From: Enchytraeus crypticus
Lineage: Eukaryota > Annelida > Clitellata > Enchytraeida > Enchytraeidae
Assembly (NCBI GenBank): GCA_905160935.1
Contig: CAJHZI010000264.1
Span: forward strand, 679,501 to 743,500
Direction: 5' to 3'
Length of the DNA: 64,000 bases
The position numbers and the translations under genes were made by a program. This document shows positions 45,631 to 55,600 of this stretch, in pieces. Below the pieces are notes generated by a model. The model saw only the letters and a program-made list of their open reading frames with translations. It was not told the origin of the DNA and did no database searches. Every line of letters begins with the position of its first letter. The stretch's first letter is position 1.

Positions 45631-48600
45631 GATAGATAGATTGATAGATAGATAGATAAAGCTAGATCGATAGAGATAGATAGAGATAGATAGATAGAGA
45701 TAGATACAGATAGAGATAGAGAGGGCTATAATGGTTCAATGAAGAAGCTGGCTGTACAATGTTAACATTTGCAATGTATTAGCCTTTGTATTTATATTGT
45801 ATCATACAGCAATTTTCCCTGTGTTGTGCTTGGGCTCCCCGTGTTGTGCTCGGGTGTGGTTGAACCACTTCAGAATAGGGGAACCGCAAACAATCTGCCG
45901 CGTGTACGTAAGAGGCGACTAAAGGCAGGAGCTGAGGATGCAAGAGGGGACTCACCTCACCATGAAATATTTTCCCCCAGGATTAAATGGTAATTAATCC
46001 ACTTAACTGAGGAAGGCAACGGGAAACCACCTCAGAAGCCATACTTTTCCCATGCTATAGGCTATATAAAGTATGGATAAAGCATAGACTTTGTGAATGG
46101 ATTAACTTGTTAATCTAAGGAGTGCTCTTATTGAGCGAGAAAACAGACTTTGAGTACGGATCTGTACCTTGAACCTGCCACTTGGCAGTGCACTGAAGAA
46201 GAAGACAGCAATTTTGTTTGTTTTCTGCTAACTGTGTAATATATTTGCGTTGTTTCATTCAAATAAACGATGTATATATATATAATATATATATATAAAT
46301 AATATCCGAGTAGGTTCAGGAAAATTGAGAATAGAACCTTCCGACAACTGTACGTGTTCATAAGAGATGACTAGCGCAGATATGATAGCGAAGAGATTTG
46401 TAGCCATGTGGCGGTGATTTCCGTGTTTTGACCAATTGGTAGTTCACGTTCCAGACTTGCAAAGTTCTATCCACTACAACTTTGTATCTCCAGGATACTT
46501 GACCTTCAAAAAAAAGTAAACACGCATTATAGTGAAATGATCAACTGTGTTGATATCTATCACTTTCAATACCACATGTTTAAACCGTTAGGCAATTTAG
46601 ACCATTTTCCGTGTAGCATCCAGTGAATGTCCGAGATTTTATTCTCAGATCAGCTCGGCTGGGATTCGAACCCACGAGGGTTCAATTCACCTCCGGATCA
46701 GTCATTTAAAACTTCATGACGTTACCCCTACGCTATTAAGACATTCTAACTTGTTTATTTCACTGTCCGTTCTGCACTGCTGTGACAGTAGCATGGAGTG
46801 GCGCTTTATAAATATACTTCTTCTTCTTACTATTATTATGATTGTTATTTTTGTTTTGTTAAAAAACAAAAAATTAATAGTAATAGTAAATAGTAATAAT
46901 AATAATTATTATTACGATTAATGCAGTAGGTATATTAGTAATATTACATGCTGTAATATTACTCTGTCTCTCTTAGTGCACTGCCTACTGGCAGGTCCAT
47001 TGTATATGACGCGTCCAATCATCTCTATCTTCCGTTTTCCACTTCATGTCCACATACGAGTGGTTCTTTAAATCATTTATAGCAGTCCATTTGATGTACA
47101 ATTATTCCTGTAGTATACTGTTTATGACGCAGTGGCTCCCCTGTGCCTTCCTAAGTTTCAAATAAAATTTAATGGGCAGGGGCGTCATTACCTGAGAGAG
47201 CAATCCCGTTTACCTAAATAATGTAATATACACGCTTATAAAGCGGAATAGTCTTTGTTTGCAGCCTATATAAATAAGCCTACTCAATGTAACTGTTATA
47301 TAAAGTCAATATTACTTCAACATGTACTACTGTATCAATATAGCATGCATCTATAGTATCAACATTGAATGCTTCTACGGCATCATTTCACTATTGCCAG
47401 AATTGTACTCTAAAGCAGTAATTTGGAGTATTTTAGTCTATTTATATTTATGAATTTGTCAGATGTACTTCATGAAGCCTAACAGTCTGAGTTACTGTTT
47501 AAGTTTTACAAGTTACTATAAGCCTTACAGTTAATTAATTAATCCTAAAAAGACGAATTGGCTTAAGGGTTTACGGTTTTGTAGAGATTGATAAGTGAAC
47601 TGAAGTTGATTGATTGATTAATTGATAGCTTCTTGAAGATTGCCTCATGCAACAGTAGTAGTCTTTCTCTTTGAAATTCTAGTGGGGTCTCATTTCTTTG
47701 AAGTCCTTATGATCTATTGGTTGATTAATTATTAATTAGTCAAATGATGGATAGTTTGATTGAAAATTAATTACTGTATCTATCAGTTTATTGATTTAAT
47801 CATTGATTGATTGATTGATGGATCGTTTGATTGATTCATAATCAGATTGTTTAATACTTTCATGCAATAAACGTAACTATCTTTTGCATCTAGCCTATAT
47901 ATGAAAACTGCAGTTAGTTATTATTTGTTATTATGACAGGCATCATAGGGAACGTCTCGACGTGTATTGTGATAGCCAGTAATAAATACATGCAGACATC
48001 TACTAACTACTATCTACTAAATCTTGCCGTCTCTGATCTACTAGTTCTAATGCTAGGTCTTCCTCAGGTAACATTCCTTCCTTTCCTCCATACCTTAGTG
48101 TGTAATGTTTAATATTGTGTTGCTTGATACTTCTCTTAGTGTGTTGTTCTCTTATTGTACTGTCTAACAGCAGGCCCGTGTCATAAAACTCTACCAACCA
48201 ATTCTATTATCAGTTTTTCATCTCTATTTACGAATTTGTTATTAAATAATTTAACATCCCTTTTATCTCTCAGCCTCTAATTCTTGCATTATTCATTCTA
48301 TTACATCTTTGAGCACCATGTCCCCCTTAAAATGTGTCCTATCCAGTGTTAATTTCCGTTAATGCTTAGCATTAATGTCGCATTTAGGTGTATACATGTA
48401 CAGCCTCATTATTAACAGTTTTCTATGAGAATGTAGTAACTTTTTAAATATAAAAAATTAGCCACAAAAATCGGAATGAAGGTTGCTATCTCTGTAGTCA
48501 TTACCTGCAATAAATATTGATATATTAAAAACCGTATGTTGTATAATATTATATGGATGGAGCCAGTGGGGATGTCGGTAAGATACTCGACCGCGGATCA

Positions 48601-50883
48601 GTATATGCGGGGTTGAAATCCTTGGCTCGCCCGTCACTGGCATCGCTCTCGAGTGAGGAAACTGACGATAAACTTAGCTTACCAGCTTTTTAAAAACCCT
48701 AACCGAGCGTGATAAAGCGCAACTTAATGAGTTTTACAATGGTGTCCTATCCTATATATAGAAACAAAGAAAGAAATAAAATATGTTTTATTTCACACAA
48801 TAGTATGTCTAATTTAATTAATTGTAATGTTCTTAGAATAATTATTTTAATTTTTAGAAAATATGTCAGAAATTAATTTTATACATTTTTGCTTATGTTA
48901 AATTTCTGTAGTTTATTTAATTTAATTTTAAACAAAAAATATTTCCCAATAAATTAGATCAATCGCACGTTATTTTACAATACTAATTTGGTTATTCAAT
49001 TAATGCTTATAATTAAGATGTTTAATTATGGATCAGTTCACCTGCAGGCGAACTACAGAGATTGCAACCTTCATTCCAATTGTCGTAGTTAATTTTTTAA
49101 AGTCTTTGCACTGGCTAAAGATTAAAGAGCCTATCGTTTACAAAACGATACTGATATATTTGACATGTTAACATGAAGTCTGTATGATTTGATTAATATT
49201 AATTGGTTTTAGTTAAAAGCCCGATGAGTCTTAAACAAGCACATAATTGCTTCCTGACTCTGTAATGTTATGTTAAAACAGCTTCGTTAATATGTAAGTC
49301 TATTACCATCCCTGGACAAACTTGTATGTCTCACTTGATTAAAGTGATGAGCCTCCAGTTACTCGATCTTCTAAATTAATTGCTCTTGTGAGACCTAGCT
49401 TACCTTCACGCTCTGAGCTATCTAATCGTTCTTTCCAGCATGCTGCACCGCAGATCTGGAATTCTCTTCCATCCAATCTTCGGAGGTCTTCGTTTGAATC
49501 ACATCCGCCTTTACTTTCCTATGAGCAGTTCTATAGGCAGTTGAAGACCTATCTTTTTCATCTCTCTTTTCCATCCAGTGTTCATTAACAGCGACCTGCG
49601 CCTAAACCTCCTTTTCCTTAGTTCCTTTTAATTTGGACTAATTTTCTGGATTTTGGAATTTGTAACCGTTTTTGGACCTTCTTTTTGCTCGCCGGCTTGA
49701 TTTTGTCTCAATCGATGTTGTCGTTAATGACTGTAGCACTCTGATTGTTGCTATGTTACGTTATGTTCTGTGAAGTATTATCGTTTTTTCATTGAAAACG
49801 TTTACAATAAAATCTACATCCTTACTCATCATTTCAGAGCATTCTTATCAAATAACTAGTTATTCAACATTAAATCACAATGTACAAATATAAAATGATC
49901 AGTAAAAAGTCAATATCTATAATCACTTGGCCTTGTAACCCTTGTCTGCTACAAACACTCCAGGCATTAATTTTTAAACATATGTTGACAAAAATGTTCA
50001 TTCAAATATTTAACATTTAATACCAGTTCTATCGGTTTACGAAACGACTTATGATTCTGAATTTTCTATCTTTAATTATTTAAACCGATGCAGAGATTAT
50101 TTTAGAAAGTGTGTACTATTCTAAAGACTTGTTGATTTATTTTTGCGCTTATATCGTTGCAGGAGACCTATTCTTTCTGGTCGGCATACCCCTGGGTGTT
50201 CGGTGAAACTTTCTGCGTCTTGCGCACTCTGGCAGCAGAAACGTCCAGTAACTCGTCTGTGCTCACTATCACCGCTTTCTCAGTGGAAAGGTACCGGACG
50301 AATATTTGTTGTTTGGCAACTAAGCTTGCACTAAACCGTATACGAAAAATTAGTTCTCCGCATGAACAACTTTAAGTAAAAATGTGTTGTTTTGTAAGAA
50401 AGTGAATCTTAGAGGTCGAGGAGATAAAGTATCGGCAGGGACATTCAAGTAACGCTTCCATCTTTTGTCAATGTTCAGCTTGTTGTTTCGCCACCTTCAG
50501 AAGGAGGAATGACGAGTGTCAGTTGGCACTTTTTCGTTATTCATTTACATTATGTTCAAGTCATCATAATATTATCTCGAATGAACCTTAAATGCAAAAT
50601 ATTACAAGATTGGCCTACGTGAGCAATGCTAATTCGTATGAAATTTATTATGATAAGGTAATAATATTTATAAGATTTGTAGACTTCATTATAACGATTT
50701 GCTAATTTATGTTTTAAACCAAGTGATGGTGGTGATATTTCAGTTCACAGATATTGTGATCTTTGCACTATGCTACTTTTGACTCTTCATTTATCTATTT
50801 ATTTATAATATGGTATTTTTCTTAGATCGGTTCTTTATCAAAACATTTAAAGGTGCTTTACTAATCTAGATGGAGTTATTGAG

Positions 50884-50943
<60 letters not shown>

Positions 50944-52639
50944 TGTTCTATAAATTTGAGGAATAATTGCACGAAGTTTGGAGATGCAGAATGAGTTGTT
51001 TGCATGAAACTGTCGCCATAATTGAAATAATTGAGATAGAAAATAATTTAACTTATATCTAAAATTAGTTTTAATGTCAAGTTAGAATTGCATCAATGTC
51101 AATTTATTCTAAATTAAGCAATCGTATTAATCTAATTAATACAATTTCTCCCAATTACATTAATGCTAATTATGTTATTGCTATATTACTAATGCTGATT
51201 ATATTGTTCCAATATGGAACAATGATGTTGATAAAAATCAGTCTCCAGCCAGAAACAGCTTCATGTATATTATTACTTGGTCCGAAGCTGACAAATTAAG
51301 TTATGGTCCACTTTTTGAGTATATGCGAGTTTCAATGGGTAGATTTAATCTGGCTTTACGATACTATTAGCAGAATCAGAAGAGATGAAAACTTGCGCCT
51401 TGCTAATAGATTATATGTAGCAATAGTCAGAAGCAGTAATGCTATATAACAATAATGTAATTTTCGATTTTATCTGATCTCATACGAACAGATACATTGC
51501 GATATGTCACCCTGTGCTCCAGTGTCCCACACTCTCCAGTCTCCACAGAGTCCTGAAAATGATCGTCATCGTCTGGACTATCTCGTGCATATCATCTATC
51601 CCTATCGTCATCCAGTATGGAGTGGTTTACATCCACGACAACTTCACTGACCTTCCTGTACCTGAGTCAGCCACTTGTAATATTAGACCAGATCGCTACG
51701 TGAGTCACGCATTCGAGCTGTCCAGTCTTCTCTTCTTCCTTGTGCCAGTCACTCTCATCAGCGTACTCTATGGGCTCATAGGATTGGCCATTCGCAGAAC
51801 GTCTCTGAACAGAACTTGGTCCGGTTCGGCTGCCGGTGAAGTGAAAACTGGTGAAAATCAGTTAATATCTAGGAGATACGGCTCTCTGAAGCCAAGGTCA
51901 CGATTTATGACAACTGATGATGCAAGAATTAGCAGAGTTCAGTTTCCAGCCAGTAAAGCCACGATAGACAGCACTGGTATTAGATTACAGCAGAACTCCA
52001 AGGCTCGTGTGGCTGCTCTGAAAATGTTAGGTAAGCACATTTAGAGTTTTCAATAACTCTTCCTAATAACTCTTATCATCTTCTATTGTTATGAATTCTG
52101 AAAACGAAATTTTGACTGTCTGGGTGTTGCAATAAATATAGTTTCCTATAAACGTATTTATTTATAATTATATTTATATATATATACTGTATATATATAT
52201 ATATATTATATATTATATATGTATATATATATATATCCTCTATATGGTTCCTCATCATAAAGCAATGTCAGGGACGTCTCTTGGATACTCCGCACAGATA
52301 GGTTCCTATATAGGCCTAGATATAGATATTATATATATAATATATATATGCGAATATATATATATATATATATATATATAATAGTCGTGCATGTTTGTGC
52401 GGAGTCTGCAAGAGACTTCCCTGATATCGCCTTACGGTGAGGAACCAGACGTTAAATTCTTATAGATTGATATATATATATATAATATTATATATATATA
52501 TCACCATCATCATCATCATCTTCATCTTCTCTTAAAACCCAGTTTTACTAGGGTCGAGATCCGAAATGACTGTCTCAATTAATCTCTGTCATACATCATA
52601 TCATCCATCAGTCAATCCCCTATTTGTGACTTTCCATTC

Positions 52640-52690
<51 letters not shown>

Positions 52691-55600
52691 AATGCCATTA
52701 TGAATTGGAATGTTCAATGTCTGGAATAAATGAGTGATGATGATAATAACTTACTATACTACTTATATTTGATCAAATAAAATAATATTCAGATATATAA
52801 CACTTTCACAGAAACCTAATAACTATATTGCATGGATTCGTTTCAAAAAGGCTGTTCGTTTAGAATTTCTTTAATTTTTGATGGGTCAATAATAAATATA
52901 GAAATACTAAACTATATTATTGTTGTTAGAAGTCAACTTAATTTTTAATTATGCCTAGTAAACTATCAATTTAAGGCAGCAGACCTGCTTTAGCCTTCGA
53001 CTAAATGAAAGAAAATGGCTATCATAAAAGTTTCTGTATCCGTGAAGCAGACCAAAAGTAATTGAGACATCCTTGAAATGTTTTACACTGAGTTGTGATA
53101 AATAGTATCATCATTTCTTCGTCGAGTCTTCAACCGATAATTACGTCGATTCTAATGTAGTCATCGGGTGCGTAATGATGCTCAGATCATTTATGGAAAC
53201 ACTTCATTGCTTTGATTATAAGAGATTTTAACGATTGCTACCAGAAAACTATTTTAAGATTCTCGCTATTAATCCAGAAATCTTTAAAATGGACTAATAG
53301 CAATATATACATGTAGGTTATAAGAGCCGATACAAAGATTAACGTAATCGTCTTCACGTTGCTGAACATATTTAAACGAAGGGAATTAAAACGAAAGTAA
53401 ACATTAATCGTAATTTTGTTTCTTTTTTAAAGTCACCAATTGTACAAAGTAATATTTAGACTAAATACAAATTTTACTGAACTGCATTTGGAAACCCGAA
53501 CTGATAAAGAAACTACATGTAATTTACTATCGATTGTACCTTTTCAATTTTACATGAAGGTATAGATTTACTAACACTAAAAATAAATTATCTTTAAGTA
53601 GTTATATAGCAATGTTTTAGGAAGAAATATCTTTTTAAAAATTTCAGAGTTGTTTCATAAAATTCATTAGCTCCAAACGGTGTTAAAGAAACTTTTCTTA
53701 TGTCTGAAGATAAGAATACTAACAATTATTTGCGGAGTTAACAAGTTTAATTTAAGTAGTATTCAGCCCTCAAAGCATTCTATTCGAAGAAATATGATAT
53801 TCAATTGTCAAAATGTTATTAATTAGTGATAACATGTCGAGTTTTTAACTGATTGGATTATGACATAATTATGATGTTAAGACACAATGTGTATGCCACA
53901 ATGTGTATAATAATACTGTATATGAAATCGCTGATATTTCTTTATTTCTCATGTACATGTATATTTAACTATTTTAAACCTCTTAATTAGTAGCATATAT
54001 TTATATTATAGTTGCTGTCGTAGTCGCTTTTGTGATCTGTTGGGCACCCTTCCACATCCAACGCCTGATGTCAGTTTACGTGACGGATTCCAGAAGTCCT
54101 ACATTGCTCAATGTCATCCTCTTCTACACTTCCGGTATCCTCTACTACGTCAGTTCTGTCATTAATCCCATCCTCTACAATGTCATGTCGCTCAAGTTTC
54201 GCAGGGCTTTCAAGAGCACACTGCTGCCGAACATCAGGCGTCAACGGCGCATGCGCAAGAAACGTAGAGCCGATGACGTCATCGTCGTGGATAGACATGT
54301 GAGTTTGGATATAAAATAATTCAGTTAATCAATTATTGTTAATTGTTAAATCTTGTTGTTTCGTTAAATTTTAAGCTAAACATTGGAAAACTATTTGTGG
54401 AGAAATTATGATTTTTGCGGAGCTGTATTTATTTTCAAAAGGTGCATATTGCTCGCAGTATGCTGTCAAGTACAATCATGTGCATGCAAAAGATCAAAAC
54501 AGTGATAGCAAAACACAGACTGTGTATTTGTCATACATTAATGAGTTTGCTTTGCACGAGGTTGCTCTTTTATCAAATGTATGCTATGAAAAGTGTCATC
54601 GATTTGATAGATAGCTTTTATTACTAGGCACACCAAAACTAATTTGCAGCAATGGGAAATCATTATAAAAAGTATGGCACGAAATTATATTTTACAATAT
54701 AGAATTGCAATTCTTCATGTCCAACTAAGTATACGAAACAAAGAATAGTGCAAAAATTAAATCAATATTGGCGTAAAATATTCGGCCAAGCAAAATTTAA
54801 AAAAATTGTAAAGTTAATAAAAAGCAAATTAATTTTTCATTCAAATAGCTCGTGTACAATCACTTTCATGATATTTATTTATAATTGAGACTAGCGGTAA
54901 CGAAGAGTTCTGCTTAAAGCGAGATTCAGTTGGAGATACTGTGCTGTCCTCAGATTGCGTGCCACGATATTTTGGACCACATACTTTATTCATATTTCTC
55001 TAGTCATAGTTCGGAGCATTGGACTAGCGAAGTAGCTTACATGCCTTAAGCCGTAGGTCGTACGATTATAAGTAGTATTAAGCATCAGCAAACATTTGCA
55101 AACTTTTAACTTTTCACGTCAATGATATAAGATCCTCAATTGCCCAACTGCGAATTGAAAGTAAGGACATTACATAATAGAATATAGTTTAAGATAACTG
55201 TTCCTAAAGTAATATATCAGGCTACTATTAAAGTAATACATGAAGCTGCTCTTAGCTACTATTATAGGAATAGGGCCTACGTTAAACTACTTTATTATCA
55301 GTCAGTTTTTGTACCAATCTGACCAAGCAAGTCAATCAAACAAATTTTGCATCAAATATTCATGCACTTTTCGGCAGCATCAGCAATATTTTTAGTTAAT
55401 AAAAACTAAAACTACTAGAGCACTTTGAATTATATCAATCAGCAATTCTGCTTATTATTATTTTCCAAAAGTACTTGTATTGGATTATTTTCAATTATAA
55501 AATATTGTCTAAATTAAAGTATAAAAAAATAAAATAAAAAAATAAAAAATTAAATTAAATTTAAAAAATTTAATTAAATTAAAAATTAAACTAAAATAAA

